Shown here: positions 37,835 to 46,296 of the stretch, piece by piece
How the letters are laid out: each line of letters begins with the position of its first letter
Position numbering within the stretch: position 1 is the first letter of the stretch
Source: Chryseobacterium tructae
GTDB lineage: Bacteria > Bacteroidota > Bacteroidia > Flavobacteriales > Weeksellaceae
Length of the DNA stretch: 64,000 nt
Direction of reading: 5' to 3'
NCBI RefSeq assembly: GCF_030409875.1
Contig: NZ_JAUFQR010000001.1
Location: 806,001-870,000 of the forward strand
Position numbers and translations under genes: made by a program
Notes under the pieces: generated by a model
What the model saw: the letters and a program-made list of their open reading frames with translations, nothing else
What the model was told of the DNA's origin: nothing
Databases searched by the model: none

Positions 37835-37851
37835 TTATTTAGAATAAATAT
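37835..37851. promoter_or_regulatory. Operator-like palindrome TTATTTA-N3-TAAATAT
   Basis: A 7-3-7 inverted repeat with one mismatch, with the same sequence TTATTTAGAATAAAT as the site at 44706. It lies 144 bp upstream of the start of the Ig-like gene and just past the 3' end of the peroxidase operon. A shared regulator is inference. Confidence 0.35.
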
Positions 37852-37882
37852 GTTTAATGAAATATAAAGTTGAATTTGAATA

Positions 37883-37912
37883 AAAAAAGTCTGGCATTTG
37901 CCAAACTTTTTA
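37883..37912 (-). terminator. Terminator of the TonB receptor-peroxidase operon
   Basis: AAAAAGTCTGGC with GCCAAACTTTTT, one internal mismatch, short loop, T-run on the minus strand, 11 bp after the stop codon at 37924. Confidence 0.8.
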
Positions 37913-37923
37913 TTTTTTACTCT

Positions 37924-39071
37924 TTATTCCACAGGAAATTCCGGTCGTCTCATTTTATATTTTGTTCCTGAAAGAGCTTCAAGAAATGAAACTAAAGCTT
38001 TTTTCTCTTCTTTTGTCAGCTTTAAAGGTTTTAATAAAGGATCTGTTACAGGATAAAGTGGATCTTTCTCTTTTACTTCAGGAGAGGGATCTATCATATG
38101 CATTCCGCTGTTATACATGTTGACAACGCCTTCCAGATCACCAAATAATCCATTGTGCATCCACGGTTGAGTAAGCATAAGGTCTCTTAGCTGAGGTGTT
38201 TTGAATTTTCCAACATCTTCAGCATTTTTAGTGATTGTATATAATCCCAGATCTTCATATTTTCTTTTATAATAAGTTAATCCTATATTATGGAAAGATT
38301 CATCTGTAAGGTATTGTCCACTGTGGCAGTTCATGCAGCGTGCTTTGTCCTGAAAATATGCATCCCATAGATTTCTTCATCAGATAAGGCATTGTATTTT
38401 CCTTCCAGAAATTTATCGAAACGGCTTGGCTGGCTTTTGATGGTTTTCTGAAAATCTGCGATGGCTTTTACAATTCTTTCATAGGTTACTTTCTCATCTC
38501 CGTAAGCATTTTTAAAAAGAAGTTTGTATCCTTTCAATGTCTGAATTTTTGCAGGTAATGTTTTTACATCCATGGCCATTTCATGATGGGCTCCAAGCGG
38601 TCCGGCAGCCTGCTCTTCAAGCGTTTTTGCTCGGCCATCCCAGAAAAACGATGTTCTTTCTGCAATATTAAACAAAGACATTGTATTTCTGTTTCCCTGA
38701 AGATGGTTATTTCCCAAAGCTACATGTCTTCGGTCTGACCAACCCATTTCAGGATCATGACATGAGCTGCATGAAATCTGATTGGATTGAGATAATTTTG
38801 GATCAAAAAATAACATTTTTCCCAGGATTACATTAGGTTTATCCTGTTCTGTAAAAAACGCTGAGTCTGTTTTAATAGGCGAGAATTCCTGCCATTTTAC
38901 TCCATAATCAATATTGGGTTTTGGCCAGTCTGAGATTGCTTTTTTATAGCTTTTAACAATATCTTCAATGGTAGGATCCTGAACTTTCATCAAATCCTGA
39001 TTTACCTTTGGTGTAAAGCTTAATAAGATCATGCTGGCACCCCCTAATCCCCAATATATTAGTTTTTTCAT
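37924..39071 (-). pseudogene. Di-haem cytochrome c peroxidase (MauG/CcpA family), frameshifted by one base
   Basis: A periplasmic di-haem protein of the bacterial cytochrome c peroxidase/MauG family. The two haem sites are CSSCH in QISCSSCHDPEMGWSD and CMNCH in KARCMNCHSGQYLTDE. The family blocks LGKMLFFDPKLS, AERTSFFWDGRAKTLEEQAAGPL, FKTPQLRDLMLTQPWMHNG and GVVNMYNSG are present. The frame breaks near 38343; one extra G on the coding strand restores IFRTKARCMNCH. Restored length is 382 residues. It is the last gene of the operon with DUF6850, DUF4876 and a TonB receptor, 2 bp after DUF6850. Peroxide reduction or a MauG-like oxidation are both possible. Confidence 0.93.
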
Positions 39072-39073
39072 TT

Positions 39074-40605
39074 TTAAAACGTTATCCCTATGTTTGCTGC
39101 CGCAAAATTATTGTTTTTTTTCTGAATCTTTTGAGACTGATATTGCGCTCCTATAAAGAATGCAGGAAGTTTTTTAAGCTTAAAATCATATCGTACAGCC
39201 GCTCCGAAAGTTGTAATATCACTGGCCTGGAAAATATGATCTTCCATAATCCAAGCATCTACAGATGAATATCCGGAGGTCGTTAAAGCATTTACGCTAT
39301 TTCCAACCATTCTTTGAGAGAAATAAGGTTGTACAGTAAGTATTTGATTTCTTTGATCTGCTGTTTATAATCTGCATTAATTCCAAAGTAGCAGTAAGTA
39401 AACTTTTGTCCGGCGGCAGGGTATAGTCTTCTTTCTTTGATTTCTTCATATGCGAAGAACGGAGTTGCTGTAATGGAGAAAGTTTCCTGATTATATTGGT
39501 AGAAACCTTTTATAGCAGTAGTATAGTCTTCCTTACGATACGATTTTCTTTTATAGATCTGCTGTAAACTTGACGTATTCAGTGAGTATCCGTATTCATA
39601 GCCTGTTTTTACAGAAGAGATGAAGCTGGCTAAAACCCCAAAACGGTTTTTCTCATTAATATTGAAAAATTTTGCACCTTCCACTTCAAAGGTTTTATTC
39701 TCAAGATCGGAAAGATCATAATATAAGTTGGAAGACGGACTATTGACATAGCTTTTAATATTATTAGATTTTCCTACAACAGCCTGAAGGTAAAAATCCT
39801 TACCCAGTCTGTTCATGATCTGTAAGCCTCCTTTATAGGCAGATTCTTCAAAAGTAACGTTAGGATTGGCACTTCCGTTAAAAAGGTAATTTGAAAACCC
39901 AAAGCCGGTCATCTGGTATACAAACGGTCTTCCCAATAAACTTTGGAAAGTAAGGGAACTGTTTTGGGTGTATTTACTGAACTCACCAAATATTCCTATT
40001 TGATATTCTTTAAACAGTTTGTAGTTCGCCCCTGCTTTGATATTGAGATCAGAAGTTGTACTTTTTAGCCTTGGATCTTTAGCTCGGAATCCCATTTGAG
40101 CAAGATAGCTTATCTGAGCTGCAAAGATCCATTTATTCCATTTTTGCAAATATCCTCCGGTAAACTGATACCTTTCTGTATTGAGTTTTCCACCCGCAGA
40201 ATCTACGGTGGTATAAGGGGCTACGCGATCATAATCCAATGATTCATTCCATCTTACAAGTCCTGTTTTAAGGTTTTGATAGCTTGCGTTTCCCCAGACA
40301 TAGCGATTAGGTTTCAACTTTTGAAATGATTGAGCTTCAATAGTTAAACCTTTGTCACCGTTTCCTAATTGGTGACGGTAGGCTTTCTTATCATGGTTAT
40401 GGTAGCCCACCCTAAATTCTGAAAATGAAACTGGGCTGTAACCCAACATAGAAGCTGGATTGTTAAAAAGATTATTTTTAAAACTTCTTTCCGTATCATA
40501 TTGATTGTTGATCGTCTTAAAAAGACTGATGCTGTCCTGTGCTTTCACAGAAAGAAAACACAGATTGGCCAACAACAGAAAGAAAATTGTTTTTCTACTT
40601 AGCAT
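39074..40605 (-). pseudogene. DUF6850-type outer-membrane beta-barrel protein, frameshifted by one base
   Basis: Signal peptide MLSRKTIFFLLLANLCFLSVKAQ, then a protein made almost wholly of alternating beta strands (GYHNHDKKAYRHQLGNGDKGLTIEAQSF, WIFAAQISYLAQMGFRAKDPRL) and ending in a barrel-type aromatic (NIGITF). It resembles the DUF6850 barrel family of Bacteroidota. The frame breaks at 39343-39345, where TTT on the plus strand should be TTTT; restoring it gives EIKILTVQPYFSQRMVGNSVNA and 510 residues. It lies 27 bp after the DUF4876 gene and 2 bp before the peroxidase gene. Function unknown; the DUF number is from memory of the family and its context. Confidence 0.82.
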
Positions 40606-40632
40606 AATATATTGAAAGGGATAATACTATTT

Positions 40633-41871
40633 TTAATGAACAATACCATTTTTTAAGCTTGGTTCAGAGTCTTTAACGAAATCATTAGTTGAATTGTTCG
40701 TATCCATATAAAGATTCTTATTTCCTATCATTTTTCCAACAATTTTACGTCTAACAGACTTTCCGAAACGATTTGGATCACTATCTATTGAACCTGCAGA
40801 AGTCCATCCAGCATCGATGCTTGGTGAAGTTAATGTGTGAAAAAACTTTGTAGGCACACTATTGTTAACTGCATCTATAATCCATGAATTAGGAATAGAA
40901 TAAACACTTCTTTTTGTAACAGTTCCGGCAGAATTGATGTAACTGAAATCATATTTGCGATTTTGAAGAAAAGTAGTTTTTGATTCTCCGGCCGGGAAAC
41001 GAGCAATCACATAGCTTTCAAATCCTCTGTTATGCATGATAAACATTTTGTTGGCTGTTGTAAAAGCCAAATCAGCATTTGGAACATCAGGATTATCAAC
41101 CTGTCCTAATGCAGGAACTGTTGATGGAAACTCAAAATCTGCATTATGGAGATCGTAGGCTGTACTTGTTTGAGCTTTGTGATTAATAGCATTATCAGCT
41201 ACCACAATAAAGTCTCCAGGTTCTACAGGATATATTTTCTTAGTAGGATCTTTTGTATCTGTAGGTAGAATCAGAACGCCTTTTACTCCAAAATATTGAT
41301 TGACATCATAAGGGGTAGGATTATCATCTTCGGTAGTTAAGAATTGTGATTGCCCGATAATCAAGTTATCCGCATATAATACTTTATCCGTATTGTTAAC
41401 AATTTTAAAATAACGTCCTGAATTATAGTTTTTACCATCCTGAGTCTTTATTCCTGTAAAAAATACCTCTTCAATAATAAAATCTTCATGAAATGTTTTG
41501 AAGAATAAAGGTACTGTAACATTGGTAGCCATCTTAGTGAGATCTACAGTGGCTTTTCCGGCAGCATCGGTGGTTTCAAGCTGATTGGTGATGACTTTAC
41601 CATTGACAGTAATCTTATAAGAACCATAAGGCAGTTCTATGGAGATAGCACTTGCCTTTTGACTTTTCCTTCTGGTGATAGCTCCGCTGTTTACTTCTAT
41701 TACTTCAATATCCAGTGTTTCATAGATGGAAATATTCTCTCCTGTAAAAGATAGAGTTAATACACCATTTTGTCCAGACTGTACTCCGAACTCATCATTA
41801 GTACATGAAGTTACTGTAAATGCAGTTCCCATCATGGCTACAAAACTTAATAGTAGAAATCTTTTTTTCAT
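40633..41871 (-). CDS. DUF4876 family lipoprotein
   Basis: A 412-residue exported protein with lipobox FTVTSC (cysteine 23) after MKKRFLLLSFVAMMGTA, so a surface or periplasmic lipoprotein. The mature N-terminus (LTLSFTGENISIYETLDIEVIEVNSG ... YGSYKITVNGKV) is a beta-sandwich of the carbohydrate-binding or carboxypeptidase-regulatory kind. The rest (IEEVFFTGIKTQDGKNYNSGRYFKIVNNTDKVLYADNLII, GDFIVVADNAINHK) resembles a lamin-tail-like fold typical of DUF4876. It follows the TonB receptor by 19 bp. By analogy with SusD-type partners it could be the surface lipoprotein of the receptor, but there is no SusD similarity and this is inference. Confidence 0.85.
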   Translation of the reverse strand: MKKRFLLLSFVAMMGTAFTVTSCTNDEFGVQSGQNGVLTLSFTGENISIYETLDIEVIEVNSGAITRRKSQKASAISIELPYGSYKITVNGKVITNQLETTDAAGKATVDLTKMATNVTVPLFFKTFHEDFIIEEVFFTGIKTQDGKNYNSGRYFKIVNNTDKVLYADNLIIGQSQFLTTEDDNPTPYDVNQYFGVKGVLILPTDTKDPTKKIYPVEPGDFIVVADNAINHKAQTSTAYDLHNADFEFPSTVPALGQVDNPDVPNADLAFTTANKMFIMHNRGFESYVIARFPAGESKTTFLQNRKYDFSYINSAGTVTKRSVYSIPNSWIIDAVNNSVPTKFFHTLTSPSIDAGWTSAGSIDSDPNRFGKSVRRKIVGKMIGNKNLYMDTNNSTNDFVKDSEPSLKNGIVH

Positions 41872-41890
41872 GTTATTTACTTTTTATATT

Positions 41891-44644
41891 TTAAAAATTG
41901 TAGTTTAATTCCATTCCGAAATAAGGTGTATTCATCCTTTTTCTGTACACCTTTACATTATTGAATGTATATGGAGCACTGTAGTTGAAAAGTCTGTTGA
42001 CAAATAAAGAGGCGCGAAGTGCTTTGTAAATACTTTTGGTGATTTTTATGTTTCCTGTCATTGTAAAAGTGTAAAGTCTATCCATATTATCAGACACAGA
42101 GACATTTCTTACCAGCCATTGCTTGTAGATATCAGTCTTATCGGCTTCTGTAAAAGGATGTACCACACCATCCAGACCATAATAAGCAACAGGTTCTGCG
42201 ATTCTTCTGTCATTTCTGCTATGGTCATACAGGCTTCCTTGTACAGACGCTGAAACAATAAGATCTAGACTTGGAAGATAAGTATCAATAAGCAGGTTAT
42301 AGTTGATATTCGAATTAACATATCCGTTGTCATTCTTATAGATTCCATAATAAGGGAATATGTCTGAGCCAATATTTGCTGAAGGCTTAAAGATAATAGG
42401 TGTAGAATTTCTGTATTGGGATCTAAACCATGCTCCGGTAAAAGTAAACCTTGTATTGATTGTTTTGATTCTTGGTGATGTATAACCGAATTCAATACCC
42501 TGTTTCAATGTTTCACTTCCGTTTTCTGTAGTGGAATAGGCTCCAAAAATAGTTTTAACTTCATAAGGAACATTCGTTAAATCTGGCCCATTGGGAGTCC
42601 ATTGGGTGATATCCACTTTTGTAGGGTCATATTGCTTATACGTATGCGCAGCTGTTTGATCCATCGTACGGAAACCGTTGGTCATGCTTTCTTTAAAGTA
42701 AGTCATAAAGAATTCATGATTTCTGTAAGAAAGATCTAAACGGATTTCTTTTTTGATGCTTTTTGCAGCCTGCAACTCTTTATTTTCTTTCGACTGAACA
42801 TAGGTCATGAAGTTTACATATCGGTATTGTGCATCATTATGATAGTAATTCAGTTGAGTATAATCCCAATATTCGTTGTTGGGATAAAGCATCAATAGAG
42901 TTGGTTGTTTGTAGAAAAGACCATATCCTAAAGTAACGTCTGTCTTTAAAGGATAATCATTGATCATAAGATGGGGAAGGCTGTATTGGAAATTTAATCT
43001 CGGTTCTGCAAAGACTTTTTTACTGATTGCATAAGAGTTGTCGATGCCCAGGTTTTTTGATAGTCTTAAACCCGCATATAAAGTGAATTTATGCTGATTG
43101 ATAGCATAGCTCATCTGATCACCTATAAAAGCAGCCAGCAGATTGGATGCCGGGATGGCATTGTAAGGTCTTGGTCTTGTAATTCCTGTGTTCGCAGAAG
43201 GTGGGGTTTTCATATCATATTGAAGCCCTCGACCATTATTTTTTGAATATTTCCAGTCCAGTCCGGCTTCGTATTGGTGAGTAATTCCGAAGGTTTTCTT
43301 GGTGCCGTTTACCTGGAAGAAAGCGGTGATGTCTAAAGGTTTTCCTTCTGTAGAAAACTCTGTGATATAGCGGAGATCAGGAAAATAACCCACATTTTCT
43401 CCTTGTTCCGTGGCAAGGGAAAAAGATCTTGGTCCTGATAATTGAATCAGTTTTACCTGTTCTATTTTTTCAAATCCCTGTCGAATAGCTGTATTTAAAG
43501 TTAATTTGTTGAAAAAAGAGTTTTTATCAAGCTGATACATAAAGTTATTGGTTAAACTGATTCTCTTATTATTAGATTCATATTTATCAGTGGAAGGATA
43601 GCCATTGTCCGGATCATATTTTTTATTGTCAATATTGGTAGAGAAATCAATAGTTGATCTCCATTCTAGAGGTCTTGACCATAGCGTTGAAATTTTCTTT
43701 GAACGGATGGAAGCAGTAATACGCTGATAGGTTTCAAAATCATCAGTAGGATTAGATTTAGAATCCAGAAAATCTGCACCTGCAGTTAACTGCCATTTAT
43801 CATTAATCTTAAAACCTTTGCTCAGATAATATTGTTTACTGAAACCATCGGCTTTAAATCTTGCCTGTAGAGGAGAAGCGTTTATTTTACGTTCAATTTT
43901 GATCAATCCCGAGGTAAGGTCTCCATAGGCTGCAGAAGGGATACCACGAATGACTTCTACCTTTTCAATATCATTGGTGGAAATGGTTCTCATATCAACT
44001 CCTGAAGTTGCCGTTTCTCTATATTTAGGGCCTTCAGAAAATTGCCTGTTGTCTACTGAAACCTGCATGTCTGAGTTGGAGTTGATGATATTGTCATCAA
44101 TCATGAATTGCACTCCAAGAGATGAGGTATTGTATTCATTCCCGGTATAGCCGGCAGTATTTTCCCGAAGAGTAGCTTTGTTAGTTAAATTTAAGACCGG
44201 TGTTTTTGATAGTCCACCAGGAAGAAGTTCCATAAGATCGGAGAAACTGGAAGGCTGTAGATGCTGCATAGCCTGTCTGTCAATCACTGATTTTGTAGTC
44301 AGACCTTTACTTTCCTTAGAAAATACAACAACTTCTTCCAACTTATTAACTGGCTGAAGCTTAATAATAATATTGTGAGTAGCAGTAAGATTGATGTTCA
44401 GTTCTTTTTCCTGAAAATTAGGATGAAGAACTTTCAGGTGATATTTTCCATTGGAAATAGAAAGATCTGTATGTCCGTTTTTGTCAGTAGTTAAAGAGGT
44501 TTGATTGATGGTAACAGAAGCCCCTTCTAATTCTTTGTTGTTTTCGTCGAATACAGTAATGTTCAATTGAGATTTTTCACTTTGTGCCTGTACCAGCTGT
44601 ACAGTGAAAATGGAAAAGAAAACAAAAAGTAAAGATCTAGTCAT
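41891..44644 (-). CDS. TonB-dependent outer-membrane receptor with carboxypeptidase-like N-terminal domain
   Basis: A 917-residue receptor. Signal peptide (MTRSLLFVFFSIFTVQLVQAQ), a carboxypeptidase-regulatory-like domain at about 25-105 (LNITVFDENNKELEGASVTIN, GKYHLKVLHPNFQEKELNI), a plug (EEVVVFSKESKG, FSDLMELLPGG, NDIEKVEVIRGIPSAAYGDLTSGLIKIE) and a 22-strand-type barrel ending MELNYNF. No frameshift. It is the first gene of a tight operon with DUF4876, DUF6850 and a di-haem peroxidase. The ligand is unknown; iron, haem or a metal chelate would fit the haem enzyme, but the plug gives no direct evidence. Confidence 0.95.
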   Translation of the reverse strand: MTRSLLFVFFSIFTVQLVQAQSEKSQLNITVFDENNKELEGASVTINQTSLTTDKNGHTDLSISNGKYHLKVLHPNFQEKELNINLTATHNIIIKLQPVNKLEEVVVFSKESKGLTTKSVIDRQAMQHLQPSSFSDLMELLPGGLSKTPVLNLTNKATLRENTAGYTGNEYNTSSLGVQFMIDDNIINSNSDMQVSVDNRQFSEGPKYRETATSGVDMRTISTNDIEKVEVIRGIPSAAYGDLTSGLIKIERKINASPLQARFKADGFSKQYYLSKGFKINDKWQLTAGADFLDSKSNPTDDFETYQRITASIRSKKISTLWSRPLEWRSTIDFSTNIDNKKYDPDNGYPSTDKYESNNKRISLTNNFMYQLDKNSFFNKLTLNTAIRQGFEKIEQVKLIQLSGPRSFSLATEQGENVGYFPDLRYITEFSTEGKPLDITAFFQVNGTKKTFGITHQYEAGLDWKYSKNNGRGLQYDMKTPPSANTGITRPRPYNAIPASNLLAAFIGDQMSYAINQHKFTLYAGLRLSKNLGIDNSYAISKKVFAEPRLNFQYSLPHLMINDYPLKTDVTLGYGLFYKQPTLLMLYPNNEYWDYTQLNYYHNDAQYRYVNFMTYVQSKENKELQAAKSIKKEIRLDLSYRNHEFFMTYFKESMTNGFRTMDQTAAHTYKQYDPTKVDITQWTPNGPDLTNVPYEVKTIFGAYSTTENGSETLKQGIEFGYTSPRIKTINTRFTFTGAWFRSQYRNSTPIIFKPSANIGSDIFPYYGIYKNDNGYVNSNINYNLLIDTYLPSLDLIVSASVQGSLYDHSRNDRRIAEPVAYYGLDGVVHPFTEADKTDIYKQWLVRNVSVSDNMDRLYTFTMTGNIKITKSIYKALRASLFVNRLFNYSAPYTFNNVKVYRKRMNTPYFGMELNYNF

Positions 44645-44646
44645 TT

Positions 44647-44663
44647 TTATTTATTCTAAATAA
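44647..44663. promoter_or_regulatory. Perfect palindrome TTATTTA-N3-TAAATAA at the TonB receptor start
   Basis: A perfect 7-3-7 inverted repeat only 3 bp upstream of the start codon, where a bound regulator would block initiation. A second near-perfect copy is 59 bp further upstream (44706). Confidence 0.45.
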
Positions 44664-44705
44664 GCAGACCGCGAAATTATAAAATATAATAACGCTAAAC
44701 AATGA

Positions 44706-44722
44706 TTATTTAGAATAAATTA
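44706..44722. promoter_or_regulatory. Second operator-like palindrome TTATTTA-N3-TAAATTA
   Basis: A 7-3-7 inverted repeat with one mismatch, 62 bp upstream of the TonB receptor start. It shares TTATTTAGAATAAAT with the site at 37835. Confidence 0.4.
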
Positions 44723-44736
44723 AAATAAGAATGTAA

Positions 44737-44759
44737 AATTCCGGAAAATGCCCGGAATT
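44737..44759 (-). terminator. Terminator of murB
   Basis: An 8-bp perfect stem (AATTCCGG with CCGGAATT), 7-base loop, then TTTTAC on the minus strand, 25 bp after the murB stop. Confidence 0.65.
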
Positions 44760-44783
44760 CTGTTATATAATCTGAAGCAAATG

Positions 44784-45797
44784 TTATATAATATTCACCT
44801 CTCGCTCAAGTTCTATTCCGAACTTTTCTTTGACGGAGTTGATGATTTCAGTAGAAAAATCAAAGATTTCTTTACCTGTTGCATTACCTGTTGCATTGAT
44901 GATGACCAAAGATTGAAGTTTGTGGGAGGCTACATTTCCGATTTGCTTACCTTTCCATCCGCACTGTTCGATGAGCCATCCGGCCGGAACTTTTACCCTA
45001 TTTCCGTTAGGATATCCCTGAATATTTTCGAATTTCTGTTTCAATTCTTCAAACTGTGATAAAGGGATGGTTGGATTTTTGAAAAAGCTTCCCGCATTTC
45101 CGATCTTCTTAGGATCAGGTAGTTTACTTTGTCTGATATTGATTACAGCTTGGGAAACATTTTGAATGGTAGGATTGGTGATTCCAAGATTTTCAAGTTC
45201 GGAAATAATAGCACCATATTCTGTTTTAATATGATGTTCTTTTTTAGTGAGTTTAAAAGTAACTTCCAAGATGATATATCTTCCTTTTCCTTCCTGTTTG
45301 AAGATGGAATCTCTGTATCCAAACCTACATTCTTCAAGACCGAAAGTTTTAAGTTCAAGATTTTCCATGTCCAATACCAGGCAGTTTACAAATACATCCT
45401 TGATTTCTGTTCCATAGGCTCCGATATTTTGCATAGGGGAAGTTCCTACATTTCCAGGAATCAATGATAGATTTTCCAATCCGCCATAATTTTTTTCTAA
45501 ACAATACATCACGAATTCATGCCAGTTTTCTCCTGCTTTTGCCGTAATAAGAACTTCGTTTTCGTTGAGGTCTTTCTGAGTAATTCCTTTTACGTTAAGT
45601 TTAATGGCAAGGCCGTCAAAATCTTTTGTCAGCAGTATATTGCTTCCGCCTCCTAAGAATAAAAGAGGGAGTGATTTTTCTTTTGAGAAACTAAGAGCAT
45701 CTTTTAAAGTTTCAATGCTGTTGATTTCAATAAAGTATTTTGCTTTAGCATCAACGCCGAATGTATTGTAAGGCTTTAAGGAAAAATTTTCTTGCAT
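44784..45797 (-). CDS. murB: UDP-N-acetylenolpyruvoylglucosamine reductase
   Basis: A 337-residue FAD enzyme that makes UDP-N-acetylmuramate for peptidoglycan. FAD-binding segments are NTFGVDAKAKYF near 10, LPLLFLGGGSNILLTKDFDGLAIKL, and LSLIPGNVGTSPMQNIGAYGTEIKD. The catalytic domain has EECRFGYRDSIFK with the Tyr-Arg pair, and IGNAGSFFKNP with the catalytic serine. It belongs to the type I (E. coli-like) family by length. It is 3 bp after the upstream lipoprotein gene and ends an operon that starts with the aminotransferase. Confidence 0.96.
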   Translation of the reverse strand: MQENFSLKPYNTFGVDAKAKYFIEINSIETLKDALSFSKEKSLPLLFLGGGSNILLTKDFDGLAIKLNVKGITQKDLNENEVLITAKAGENWHEFVMYCLEKNYGGLENLSLIPGNVGTSPMQNIGAYGTEIKDVFVNCLVLDMENLELKTFGLEECRFGYRDSIFKQEGKGRYIILEVTFKLTKKEHHIKTEYGAIISELENLGITNPTIQNVSQAVINIRQSKLPDPKKIGNAGSFFKNPTIPLSQFEELKQKFENIQGYPNGNRVKVPAGWLIEQCGWKGKQIGNVASHKLQSLVIINATGNATGKEIFDFSTEIINSVKEKFGIELEREVNII

Positions 45798-45800
45798 GTT

Positions 45801-46289
45801 TTATTTGTATTCTTTGGGAAGAATTTTGTCTAATTGTTCTTTAAGCTGTTGAAATTGCTTATAGTGAATGGTGTCAACAAATGAATTGACGTAAATATGA
45901 GCTTTTTTAGGAGTACGGATTTGAAACGTTTCATCTATTCTATCCACCGATTGTTGGCTTGGAGAGCTTTTAATGTGGTCTAGGTCTTTAACTTTAATGG
46001 ATGAGGTAAGTTGTTTCCATGTATCGCTATTGATACCTGAAGCCCAAGTTTTGTGTGCTTTATTGGAAGTAGTTCCTTTTTCTGCAGCAATCGAATCCTT
46101 GGTGATTTTTATGATTCTGTAATATCCCTGATTTCCTCCGATATTGGAGATCCCAATAAAAGTAATCTCATTCGGATTTCCTTTGGTAACAGGTTTTTCA
46201 GATTTTTTATTGTCACAGGAAAAAAATGCCGACAGCAAAAAGATCGAAAATAGTATTTTCAGACGTGTATTTTTTGGTGTCGGCATCAT
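45801..46289 (-). CDS. Lipoprotein of unknown function
   Basis: A 162-residue lipoprotein. After a basic n-region (MMPTPKNTRLK) the hydrophobic stretch ILFSIFLLSAFFSC gives the lipidation cysteine 25; either of the first two Met codons may be the start. The mature part (EITFIGISNIGGNQGYYRIIKITKDSIAAEKG, WKQLTSSIKVKDLDHIKSS, AHIYVNSFVDTIHYKQFQQLKEQLDKIL) is a small alpha-beta domain seen in other Bacteroidota lipoproteins, without assigned function. It is wedged 7 bp after the aminotransferase and 3 bp before murB, so it is cotranscribed with both. Confidence 0.8.
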   Translation of the reverse strand: MMPTPKNTRLKILFSIFLLSAFFSCDNKKSEKPVTKGNPNEITFIGISNIGGNQGYYRIIKITKDSIAAEKGTTSNKAHKTWASGINSDTWKQLTSSIKVKDLDHIKSSPSQQSVDRIDETFQIRTPKKAHIYVNSFVDTIHYKQFQQLKEQLDKILPKEYK

Positions 46290-46296
46290 TTATTTT

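Noticed and set aside
41891..44644. SusC/SusD glycan-uptake pair
   Set aside because: The receptor is followed by DUF4876, not by a SusD-type protein with its helical TPR fold, and there are no glycoside hydrolases in the operon.
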